DNA of 64,000 nucleotides from CAZDVQ01 sp964508975 (lineage in GTDB: Bacteria; Bacteroidota; Bacteroidia; Chitinophagales; Saprospiraceae), in contig CAZDVQ010000001.1 of assembly GCA_964508975.1 (NCBI GenBank), forward strand, positions 62,001 through 126,000, in the 5' to 3' direction. Below the pieces are notes generated by a model. That model worked only from the letters and a program-made list of their open reading frames with translations, ran no database searches and was not told the origin of the DNA. Below, one piece after another: positions 16,771 to 24,405 of the stretch (the stretch's first letter is position 1; each line of letters opens with the position of its first letter). A program made the position numbers and the translations under genes.

Positions 16771-16870
16771 GCCTAGCGATGTGGAGCGGTGGTGCGAAGC
16801 ACCAGCCCGAAGGGCCGAGCGAACAGCGAGCCGCGCAACGTAGCGCCGCCACGCAGTGGCGGAGGCCCCA
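16771..16870 (-). repeat. GGGCG dispersed repeat, copy 6
   Basis: Minus-orientation copy between the TolC and HlyD genes, with GGTGCGAAGCACC, GGCCGAGCGAACAGCGAG and a final GGCCCCAAAAAAA. Confidence 0.75.
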
Positions 16871-16916
16871 AAAAAATCTATAAACCATCAACTACCAACT
16901 ATCAACTCCTAAAAAT

Positions 16917-17861
16917 ATGAAACACTTCAGTTTTGCACTTCTCGTACTAACGCTGGCTTTCGGCATGAGTTCATGCCAGGAAAAAGGCAAAAATTTTGAC
17001 GCATCCGGCAGTTTTGAAGCCGATGAAACCATCATCTCGTCGGAGGCCAACGGCGTGCTACAACGCCTCGACATCAGCGAGGGCCAAAGCCTGAAAGCGG
17101 GCCAACAAGTAGGCCACGTGGATAGTACCCAGCTTTGGCTCAAGAAAAAACAATTGCTGACCCAAATTAAAGCTAGCGGTAGTCGCCTGCCCAACATCGG
17201 GGCGCAAACAGGCTTTTACAACGAGCAACTGGCGGTGTATCAAACCCGTTTGGCCACCTTGCAGCGCGAACGTACCCGCGTGGAAAACCTGCTGAAAGGC
17301 GATGCAGCCACCAGTAAACAACTGGATGATATTGACGCACAAATTGCCGAGGTGAACAAACAAATGGCCGTGGTGAAACAACAGCAATCGGCCCAAGTGT
17401 CGGCACTCCAAACCCAAACCGATGCCATTAAGAACGACCCCATGCCACTGTGGGTGCAAATTGAACAACTGGACGACCAGCTGCGCCGCTGCAACATCGT
17501 GAACCCCGTGGATGGCACCGTGCTGCTGAAATACGCCGAGGCCTACGAGATGACCGCCGCCGGCAAACCGCTGTATAAACTGGCTGACCTGAGCAACATG
17601 TACTTGCGGGCCTATATCACGGGCGACCAACTGCCGCAAATAAAGCTAAACCAACAGGTAAAAGTGCTGACCGACGATGGTAAAGGCGGTTTTAAGGAAA
17701 CCACGGGCATCATCGTGTGGATTAACGACAAGGCCGAATTTACCCCGAAAACGATTCAGACCAAATCAGAACGAGCCAACCTGGTGTATGCCATCAAGGT
17801 GCGCGTGAAAAACGACGGAAGCTACAAAATTGGCATGTACGGCGAAGTTAAATTCCAGTAA
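16917..17861 (+). CDS. HlyD/YbhG-like membrane-fusion adaptor, lipoprotein
   Basis: 314 aa. The N-terminus is a lipoprotein signal (MKHFSFALLVLTLAFGMSSC, Cys20). A short biotinyl-lipoyl-like part (ANGVLQRLDISEGQSLKAGQ) is followed by a long coiled-coil hairpin (about 75-180, ATLQRERTRVENLLKG, QLDDIDAQIAEVNKQMAVV), then VNPVDGTVLLKYAEAYEMTA and a beta-barrel domain. The adaptor joins the inner-membrane ABC exporter to TolC. The next ATPase gene starts 1 bp after its stop. The best parallel is E. coli YbhG of the YbhGFSR pump. Confidence 0.9.
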   Translation: MKHFSFALLVLTLAFGMSSCQEKGKNFDASGSFEADETIISSEANGVLQRLDISEGQSLKAGQQVGHVDSTQLWLKKKQLLTQIKASGSRLPNIGAQTGFYNEQLAVYQTRLATLQRERTRVENLLKGDAATSKQLDDIDAQIAEVNKQMAVVKQQQSAQVSALQTQTDAIKNDPMPLWVQIEQLDDQLRRCNIVNPVDGTVLLKYAEAYEMTAAGKPLYKLADLSNMYLRAYITGDQLPQIKLNQQVKVLTDDGKGGFKETTGIIVWINDKAEFTPKTIQTKSERANLVYAIKVRVKNDGSYKIGMYGEVKFQ

Positions 17862-17862
17862 T

Positions 17863-18780
17863 ATGGTAGCGGTATCATTACAAGCCCTGAGCAAACACTA
17901 CGAAAAAGGCCAGGTGCAGGCCGTCAAGTCGGTGTCGTTCGAGGTACAACAAGGCGAGCTGTTTGGGCTGATTGGCCCCGACGGTGCGGGCAAAACCAGC
18001 ATATTCAGGATGTTGACCACCTTGCTATTGCCCGATGGCGGCAAAGCTACCCTGCAAGGCTACGACGTAGCCACGAACATGCGCGCCATACGCAAGATTG
18101 TAGGCTACATGCCCGGCAAATTCTCGCTGTACCAAGACCTGAGCGTGGCCGAGAACCTCGACTTTTTCGCCACCTTGTTCAATACCACCGTGGCCGAGAA
18201 CTATGGCCTCATCAAGGATATTTACGTGCAGCTAGAACCGTTTAAAGACCGCCGTGCGGGTAAACTCTCGGGCGGGATGAAACAAAAGCTAGCCCTTTGT
18301 TGCGCTTTGATCCACCGTCCGCAGGTATTGTTGCTCGACGAGCCTACCACCGGCGTGGATGCCGTGTCGCGCAAGGAATTCTGGGAAATGCTAGGTCGGT
18401 TGAAGCAAGAGGGCATCACGATACTCGTATCGACACCCTACATGGATGAAGCCACGCTGTGCGACCGGATTGCCTTGATGCAGGAGGGCAGCATCATGTC
18501 GGTCAACACTCCAGAAGGCATTATCGAGCAATTTGCTGAGACCCTCTACGCCGTGAAGGCCGCAAACATGGGCAAGCTCATCAATGCACTGCGCCATGAT
18601 GCCCGGGTAAAAACCTGTAACGCCTTTGGCGAGTACCACCACATCACCTTCAGGGAAGATACGCCACACCAGGGGGCCGAGCTCCTGGCCCATCTACAGG
18701 AGCAAGGACATGAACACTTGAGTTTGAGCCCTATCAAGCCCAGCATTGAAGATTGCTTTATAAAACTGATGCAAAAATGA
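17863..18780 (+). CDS. ABC exporter ATPase 1, YbhF N-half-like
   Basis: 305 aa from ATG 17863, directly after the adaptor stop. Walker A is GPDGAGKTS (38-46, Lys44), the signature is LSGGMKQK (135-142) and Walker B ends LLLDEP (Asp159, Glu160). The switch histidine is missing: the sequence is STPYMDEA with Pro192 where ATPases normally have His. The next gene is the opposite case (His present, signature degenerate), so the two should form a heterodimer with one good and one degenerate ATP site. In E. coli both halves are fused in YbhF. Its stop overlaps the next start (ATGA). Confidence 0.92.
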   Translation: MVAVSLQALSKHYEKGQVQAVKSVSFEVQQGELFGLIGPDGAGKTSIFRMLTTLLLPDGGKATLQGYDVATNMRAIRKIVGYMPGKFSLYQDLSVAENLDFFATLFNTTVAENYGLIKDIYVQLEPFKDRRAGKLSGGMKQKLALCCALIHRPQVLLLDEPTTGVDAVSRKEFWEMLGRLKQEGITILVSTPYMDEATLCDRIALMQEGSIMSVNTPEGIIEQFAETLYAVKAANMGKLINALRHDARVKTCNAFGEYHHITFREDTPHQGAELLAHLQEQGHEHLSLSPIKPSIEDCFIKLMQK

Positions 18781-19523
18781 CCCAGAAAATAGTGATCAAG
18801 ACCGATAAACTTACGAAACGCTTTGGCGATTTCGTGGCCACCAACGAGATTAGCTTCGAAGTGTACAAAGGTGAGATATTTGGTTTCCTCGGGGCCAACG
18901 GTGCGGGCAAAACCACGGCCATGCGCATGCTGTGCGGGCTTTCGACCCCCAGCTCGGGCCAGGCCAACATTGCAGGCTTCGACGTGTATAGCCAAACCGA
19001 GGATATCAAGCGCAACATTGGCTACATGAGCCAAAAATTCTCGTTGTACGAAGACCTAACCGTGATGGAGAACATCCGTTTTTTCGGCGGGATTTACGGT
19101 TTGAGCAATAAGCAAATCAAGGCTAAAGCCGCCGAGCTGGTTAAAACCTTGGGCATGGAACAGGAAGTGAATAAACTGGTAGGCTCCTTACCGTTGGGCT
19201 GGAAACAAAAGCTAGCCTTCTCGGTGGCCATTTTCCACGAGCCCAGCATCGTGTTCCTCGACGAGCCCACGGGCGGGGTTGACCCCGTGACCCGCCGCCA
19301 GTTTTGGGACTTGATTTACGCCGCTGCCGACCGGGGCATCACGGTGTTTGTGACCACACACTACATGGACGAGGCCGAGTACTGCAACCGCATCTCGATG
19401 ATGGTCGACGGGGTGATTAAAGCCTTAGACAGCCCAGCCAATTTAAAACTACAGTTTGGCGCCGAGTCGATGGATGAGGTATTCTTTGAACTTGCCCGCG
19501 GGGCCAAACGCAAAGCCGATTAA
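18777..19523 (+). CDS. ABC exporter ATPase 2, YbhF C-half-like
   Basis: 248 aa from ATG 18777, overlapping the previous stop. Walker A is GANGAGKTT (39-47), Walker B is VFLDEP (Asp162, Glu163) and the switch His195 is in VTTHYMDEAEYCNR. The signature is degenerate, SLPLGWKQK (137-145) in place of LSGG. The same SLPLG-type signature is, from memory, found in the C-terminal half of E. coli YbhF, so this asymmetry is probably a family trait. Works with ATPase 1 and the two permeases in the inner membrane. Confidence 0.92.
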   Translation: MTQKIVIKTDKLTKRFGDFVATNEISFEVYKGEIFGFLGANGAGKTTAMRMLCGLSTPSSGQANIAGFDVYSQTEDIKRNIGYMSQKFSLYEDLTVMENIRFFGGIYGLSNKQIKAKAAELVKTLGMEQEVNKLVGSLPLGWKQKLAFSVAIFHEPSIVFLDEPTGGVDPVTRRQFWDLIYAAADRGITVFVTTHYMDEAEYCNRISMMVDGVIKALDSPANLKLQFGAESMDEVFFELARGAKRKAD

Positions 19524-19525
19524 CC

Positions 19526-20632
19526 ATGAAACAATTTATAGCTTTTATCCGCAAGGAATTTTACCACGTGTTCCGCGACCCCAAGACCCTGCTGCTCCTG
19601 TTCGGGATGCCCATCGTGCAAATCCTGCTCTTCGGTTTTGCCCTTACCAACGAGATCAAGAATGCCGACATCGTGGTGTGCGACTATGCCCACGACGAGG
19701 CCAGCAGACAAATAACCGATAAACTGGAAGCCAGTACCAACTTCGATATCCAGCACAGCAATATCAACGCCGCCCAGATTGAACAGGAGTTCAAAAAGGG
19801 CAAAATCAAGCTGGCCGTGGTTATACCCGCTAATTTCGAGCAGGATTTACAACACCTCAAAACAGCGCAAATCCAAATTATCGCCGATGCTTCTGATCCA
19901 AACACCGCGACCACGCTGACCAGCTATGTGAACAACATCATTAACGACTACCAGCAGCAGCAAGCCACGCCAGGGCTCTTGCCCATCCGCTTGAAAGTGG
20001 AGACTAGGATGATTTACAATCCTGAGCTGAAAGGCACCACCAACTTTGTGCCCGGTGTAATGGCGTTGGTGTTGTTACTCATCACGGTGCTGATGACTTC
20101 GGTGTCTATCGTGCGCGAAAAAGAGCTGGGCACTATGGAGGTACTACTTGTTTCGCCCTTCAACCCCTTGTTGGTCATCATTTCCAAGGCGGTGCCTTAC
20201 CTAGCGCTGTCATTAGTCAACCTCGTGGTTATCCTATTGCTGAGCGTTTATGTGCTCGACATGCCCATACAGGGCAGTATAGCCTTGATATTTGCCGAGA
20301 GTATGCTGTTCATCCTCACGTCTTTATCGCTGGGCTTGTTTATTTCCAACATCACCAGCTCACAGCAAACGGCCATGCTCATCGCCTTGATGGGCATGAT
20401 GTTGCCCACGGTCATCCTCACGGGCTTCATGTTCCCGATTGAGAACATGCCCTTGCCCTTGCAGGTCATATCAAACGTGTTGCCTTCCAAGTGGTACTAC
20501 ATCATTATCAAATCGTTGATGGTTAAAGGCTTAGGCTTGGCCGATATTTGGAAAGAAACCCTTATCCTGGGGGGTATGACTGTATTTTTCATCCTCTTGA
20601 GCCTCAAGAACTTTAAAACCCGATTGGCATGA
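19526..20632 (+). CDS. ABC-2 type permease 1 (YbhS-like)
   Basis: 368 aa. One membrane segment near residues 20-40 (LLLLFGMPIVQILLFGFALT) is followed by a large periplasmic domain (about 45-170), then five segments in the C-terminal half (for example GVMALVLLLITVLMTSVSIV). REKELGTMEVLLVSPF between them is the typical ABC-2 cytoplasmic motif. Starts 2 bp after ATPase 2 and overlaps the next permease by 4 bp (ATGA). Confidence 0.92.
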   Translation: MKQFIAFIRKEFYHVFRDPKTLLLLFGMPIVQILLFGFALTNEIKNADIVVCDYAHDEASRQITDKLEASTNFDIQHSNINAAQIEQEFKKGKIKLAVVIPANFEQDLQHLKTAQIQIIADASDPNTATTLTSYVNNIINDYQQQQATPGLLPIRLKVETRMIYNPELKGTTNFVPGVMALVLLLITVLMTSVSIVREKELGTMEVLLVSPFNPLLVIISKAVPYLALSLVNLVVILLLSVYVLDMPIQGSIALIFAESMLFILTSLSLGLFISNITSSQQTAMLIALMGMMLPTVILTGFMFPIENMPLPLQVISNVLPSKWYYIIIKSLMVKGLGLADIWKETLILGGMTVFFILLSLKNFKTRLA

Positions 20633-21750
20633 GAACATTAATATTCCTGTTGCAAAAAGAATTCAAGCAGATATTCCGCAACCCATCCATCCTCAAGCTC
20701 ATCATTTTCATGCCCATGATGCAGCTCATCATGATGCCCTTGGCTGCCGACTTCGAGGTGAAGAACATCAACATTGCCATCGTGGATAACGACCATTCGA
20801 GCTATACCCGCCAGCTGGTGAGCAACATCGGGGCCTCGGGTTATTTCAAGCTGGTGGACTACTCGGGCAGCTACGACCAAGCCTACAAACTGCTGGAACA
20901 AGACCGTGCCGACCTCATCCTAGAAATTCCACGCGACTTTGAGCGCAAGCTCCTACGCGATGGCGAGGCTGGTTTGTTCATGGCCGTTAATGCCATCAAC
21001 GGCGTGAAAGCGGGGGTAGGAGCTACCTATTTGGCCCGCATCATTGGCCATTTCAACGAAGATATATTGCTCAACTGGATTGGCCCGAGCCGCCAGCCCA
21101 TGGCCCCGCTCATCACGGTGCAAAACATCAACTGGTTTAACCCCATGCTCAACTACCGTTACTACATGGTACCAGGCATTTTGGTGATGTTGGTAACCAT
21201 GATTGGCGCTTACATGTGTGCCTTGAACATCGTGAAAGAGAAAGAAGTGGGCACTATCGAGCAAGTAAACGTAACGCCTATCAAGAAGCACCACTTTATT
21301 TTAGGCAAGCTGATACCGTTTTGGTTAATCGGCGTGTTTGTATTCAGCTTGGGTTTATTTGGGATTGCCCGAATGGTGTACGGCATCGTGCCGCAGGGCA
21401 GTTTAGTGGTTATATACAGCTTTTTGGCTTTATACCTGATAGCGGTGCTGGGAGTGGGCTTGTTGATATCCACCTATTCGCAAACGCAACAGCAGGCCAT
21501 GTCGCTAGCTTTTTTTGTCATGATGTTGTTCATTTTGCTGGGCGGTTTGTTTACCACTATCGACAGTATGCCTAATTGGGCGCAATGGATTGCTAGTTTC
21601 AATCCGGTGAGTTATTTTATCGATGCTATGCGCATGATTGTGCTCAAAGGCAGCGGGTTTGTAGAGTTGAAAAAGCACTTTTTGGTCATGTTTGGATTCG
21701 CATTATTTTTCAACACCTGGGCGATTTTGAATTACAAGAAAACGAGTTAA
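20629..21750 (+). CDS. ABC-2 type permease 2 (YbhR-like)
   Basis: 373 aa with the same plan as permease 1: first membrane segment near 20-40 (LIIFMPMMQLIMMPLAADFE), periplasmic domain, then five segments with KEKEVGTIEQVNVTPIKKHH. The two permeases probably form a heterodimer. It is the last gene of the operon. Export of drugs, ions or lipid-like compounds is possible; the Ybh-type pumps are linked to antibiotic and cation efflux, but the substrate here cannot be read from sequence. Confidence 0.92.
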   Translation: MRTLIFLLQKEFKQIFRNPSILKLIIFMPMMQLIMMPLAADFEVKNINIAIVDNDHSSYTRQLVSNIGASGYFKLVDYSGSYDQAYKLLEQDRADLILEIPRDFERKLLRDGEAGLFMAVNAINGVKAGVGATYLARIIGHFNEDILLNWIGPSRQPMAPLITVQNINWFNPMLNYRYYMVPGILVMLVTMIGAYMCALNIVKEKEVGTIEQVNVTPIKKHHFILGKLIPFWLIGVFVFSLGLFGIARMVYGIVPQGSLVVIYSFLALYLIAVLGVGLLISTYSQTQQQAMSLAFFVMMLFILLGGLFTTIDSMPNWAQWIASFNPVSYFIDAMRMIVLKGSGFVELKKHFLVMFGFALFFNTWAILNYKKTS

Positions 21751-21756
21751 AATTAA

Positions 21757-21905
21757 CGATGAACTATGAATGATGAACTATGAATATAAACACCTAATAT
21801 TCAATTCATTGTTCATCGTTCATTGTTCATCGTTCATTGTTCATTGTTCATCGTTCATGTTGGCTATTATCAGCACATTAGCACATCAAAAAATTAGCAC
21901 ATTAA
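21757..21905. repeat. GTTCATCGTTCATTG array and ATTAGCACATTAA repeats
   Basis: Several direct copies of GTTCAT[CT]GTTCATT with inverted ATGAACTATGAATGATGAAC copies upstream, then ATCAGCACATTAGCACATC. The ATTAGCACATTAATTTGGGCG junction recurs before the dispersed repeat at 41995. Short similar stretches occur at 1520-1556 and 56851-56877. Confidence 0.65.
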
Positions 21906-21908
21906 TTT

Positions 21909-22036
21909 GGGCGCCCCGGCTTCGCCGTCGCTACGTTGCGCGGCTCGCTGTTCGCTCGGCCCTTGTTAGCCGCCCAGGTTGGGCGGCTCTACTGCGGTCT
22001 GGCCCTGCGGGCCACCGCTTCACATCGCTGGCGCAG
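21909..22036 (+). repeat. GGGCG dispersed repeat, copy 7
   Basis: Plus-orientation copy after the permease operon, with GGCTCGCTGTTCGCTCGGCC and an internal hairpin AGCCGCCCAGGTTGGGCGGCT. It is followed by a tandem CCTAATACCTAATACCTATC stretch (22041-22090). The whole 437-bp gap to the next gene is repeat DNA plus a terminator. Confidence 0.75.
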
Positions 22037-22087
22037 GACTAATACCTAAAACCTATCCCCTAATACCTAATACCTATCCCCTAATAC

Positions 22088-22122
22088 CTAAAAAAAGCCG
22101 CCCCTTTTTCAAGGAGCGACTT
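22088..22122 (-). terminator. Terminator of the beta-barrel protein gene
   Basis: On the minus strand AAGTCGCTCCTT-GAAA-AAGGGGCGGCTT followed by seven T. Confidence 0.75.
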
Positions 22123-22186
22123 CAGTTTCTAGGGTTACTATAGAAGGTTTAAGCAAAGGGCTTAGACCTTCTATGTTGCCGGGCGA

Positions 22187-22918
22187 TTACTCGCCGAACA
22201 ATACGTAGTTAACGCCGATTTGGAAACCACCAAGCAAGTGGTTAGCAGAGCTTTCGCGACCACCTGGCTTTTTGCTTTCTTCTTCAATGTCACCTAAAGA
22301 GTAAGCGGCAGTGAACAAGAAATTAAGGTTGAGGTTATTGGTCAAGTTAGCTTGCAAGCCAAGGCCAATTTGTGGTTGGATATCAAAACCTTTGTAAGCA
22401 TCAGTAAGGTCGTCGTCGTTACCAATTACAAAAGCATTAGGAGCGCGGAAAGCCAAAGTAGCCAAGTCCACAGCACCTTGAATCGTGTTGGCTTCTGGGA
22501 AACCTTCAGATTTGGCAGAAGTCAAAAATCCGAGGTTAACACCAGCCGTGAACAAGAAAGAAGTGCTTGCACTTGGGTCAGAGTTGAATTTAAGCATCAG
22601 CGGAACTTTCATGTAGTTCATTTTGATACTTGGTTCATAACCAGCGCCTACATCTGATTTATAGTTCATACCTTGAGAAGAAAGGAAGGTAAAACCTGAA
22701 CGGATACCGATATTATCGGTGAAGTTGAAGCCAACATTAAGTCCAGATGCAACACCGAAAGTTGGGCGGAAGTCAATTTCTGAACCAGCATCAAAATCTT
22801 CTTGGTTCATAATCCAAGTATTCTGTGGCTGAACGAAAACACCTACTTCGAGGCCTTTTTGGGCGTTCACTGCGAACAATGAAGCTACCATTGCGAAAGA
22901 AAGCATAAACTTCTTCAT
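22187..22918 (-). CDS. Outer-membrane beta-barrel protein (PorT/OMP_b-brl family)
   Basis: 243 aa with signal peptide MKKFMLSFAMVASLFAVNAQ. The mature chain alternates hydrophobic residues as in small beta-barrels (GLNVGFNFTDNIGIRSGFTF, KVPLMLKFN, FLFTAGVNLGFL), matching the Bacteroidota outer-membrane beta-barrel/PorT-like family. Charged loop near the C-terminus (EEESKKPGGRESS). It has its own terminator and a TACTTTTG -7 motif upstream at 22954-22961 on the minus strand. Specific role unknown. Confidence 0.82.
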   Translation of the reverse strand: MKKFMLSFAMVASLFAVNAQKGLEVGVFVQPQNTWIMNQEDFDAGSEIDFRPTFGVASGLNVGFNFTDNIGIRSGFTFLSSQGMNYKSDVGAGYEPSIKMNYMKVPLMLKFNSDPSASTSFLFTAGVNLGFLTSAKSEGFPEANTIQGAVDLATLAFRAPNAFVIGNDDDLTDAYKGFDIQPQIGLGLQANLTNNLNLNFLFTAAYSLGDIEEESKKPGGRESSANHLLGGFQIGVNYVLFGE

Positions 22919-22967
22919 AGAGTCAAATGGTTTAATTTGTCATGTAATAGGCACAAAAGTAAACAAG

Positions 22968-23651
22968 CTAATCGAAATGCCACGTTCCCTGCCATGTTTT
23001 TTCTGCTTTGTTTTTTTCCATGATGTTGAGGAAATCATCTCTGGAGATACCTTTTGCCCCCATGCTGATGAGGTGATCGGTGGGCATTTGGCAGTCGATA
23101 AGCCAAAACCCCTTTGACGCTAGTAGTTGGGCCAAGGTGATGAGGCAGGCTTTGGAGGCATTCGGCACGAGGGAGAACATGGACTCTCCGAAGAAGCATT
23201 TGCCGATAGAAACACCGTACAGTCCACCAACGAGTTGACCATTTTGCCAAGCCTCGACAGAGTGGGCCATGCCCATGAGGTGTAGCTCGGTGTACGACTT
23301 GATGAACTGTTTGGTAATCCAAGTACCGCCGCCATCTTTGCGGGGTGTTTTTTGGCAATGCACCATTACCTGGTTAAAGTGCTGGTCGATTTTTAGCTCG
23401 AAAGTATTGCGGCGAAGTACTTGCCGCATGGTTTTAGACACGTAAATTTCGTGTGGTTCGATGATATAGCGGGGGTCGGGGCACCACCAAACGGGAATAT
23501 CCTCGGGGTTAAACCAGGGGAAAATACCGTTTTCGTAGGCGTTGAGGAGCCGGTTTATAGACAAATCACCGCCTACGGCCAGCACGCCTTCTTCGTCTGC
23601 ATTCCGTGGGTTGGGGAAGTGGGGCATCAGGCCCAGCATATAAACAGGCAT
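22968..23651 (-). CDS. aat: Leucyl/phenylalanyl-tRNA-protein transferase
   Basis: 228 aa from the ATG at 23651, which sits 7 bp after the clpS stop; an upstream start would run into clpS. Family motifs include FPNPRNADEEGVLAVGGDLS, NAYENGIFPWFN, WWCPDPR and GLYGVSIGKCFFGESMFS. The enzyme adds Leu or Phe to the N-terminus of proteins starting with Lys or Arg (or Met), making them N-degron substrates. ClpS, the adaptor that recognises those residues, is encoded just upstream in the same operon, so tagging and recognition are co-expressed. Confidence 0.95.
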   Translation of the reverse strand: MPVYMLGLMPHFPNPRNADEEGVLAVGGDLSINRLLNAYENGIFPWFNPEDIPVWWCPDPRYIIEPHEIYVSKTMRQVLRRNTFELKIDQHFNQVMVHCQKTPRKDGGGTWITKQFIKSYTELHLMGMAHSVEAWQNGQLVGGLYGVSIGKCFFGESMFSLVPNASKACLITLAQLLASKGFWLIDCQMPTDHLISMGAKGISRDDFLNIMEKNKAEKTWQGTWHFD

Positions 23652-23658
23652 GTAGGTT

Positions 23659-23958
23659 TTATTCTTCGATAACTGCAGATAAGCCACAATCGCAAAGAGC
23701 GTCTTTTTTAGGCTTGAGTTCTTTAAACGAGCCTTGTTTCACGATGGCCTTGCCTTTAAAGTGAATGAGGTAGCTCAATTGTTCGGCTTGTTCAACGGTA
23801 TGGTTGAGCACTTTGACAAAACAATTGATGACCCATTCAAAAGAGTTTACATCATCGTTGTATACGATGAGGCGTGCACCCTCGTCGATGTCGGCATCTT
23901 GTAGATCGACAAGCTCTTCGGTGATAACTTCTTCGGGTTCAAAAAAACTGTAGTTCAT
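23659..23958 (-). CDS. clpS: ATP-dependent Clp protease adaptor ClpS
   Basis: 99 aa. The core is LIVYNDDVNSFEWVINCF, with the ClpS N-degron pocket region (NDD-N-F) and a later QLSYLIHFKGKAIVKQG; the first 28 residues are an acidic tail. ClpS delivers N-degron proteins to ClpAP (or a ClpC-like unfoldase in Bacteroidota). Directly upstream of aat in one operon. Confidence 0.93.
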   Translation of the reverse strand: MNYSFFEPEEVITEELVDLQDADIDEGARLIVYNDDVNSFEWVINCFVKVLNHTVEQAEQLSYLIHFKGKAIVKQGSFKELKPKKDALCDCGLSAVIEE

Positions 23959-24044
23959 AACTCCGTTAGCACTTGGTGATACTGATATAACGTGAACAAA
24001 GAGATACGCTTAGTGTTCAGGCAGGCCGCTCGGGATGAAGCCCA

Positions 24045-24149
24045 TGCGCCAGGCATATGGAGCGCGCCGACCGGAGGGAGGCGGTGCCGTAGGCACCGAG
24101 CGAACAGCGAGCGCGGAATACGCCGACGGCGCGAAGCGCCGGGGCGCCC
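24045..24149 (-). repeat. GGGCG dispersed repeat, copy 8
   Basis: Minus-orientation copy in the 447-bp gap between clpS and the SprB-repeat gene, with GCGGTGCCGTAGGCACCGAG, CGAACAGCGAG and GCCGGGGCGCCCAAAAAGG. The rest of the gap (24150-24405) is AT-rich with no feature I can name. Confidence 0.75.
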
Positions 24150-24405
24150 AAAAAGGCCTAAATAAAGGATGAAATGACAATAGACTGGACGAGCGTAAAC
24201 GACTTGAATGACAAGTAGCAAAAAGCCTAAAATCCTTTCTATAGCGTTGCAAAGGTATGTAAAAAGTTTGTTTTCAAGTAGGGACCGCACACATACCTAT
24301 ACTGCCTAAGATTAATAAAGGCTTAAAATGATATGAACTAATCAACAAAAAAGCGGATATTTGCATTTTAAATGACATTCATTCTTTTACTTAAACAGCA
24401 CATTT

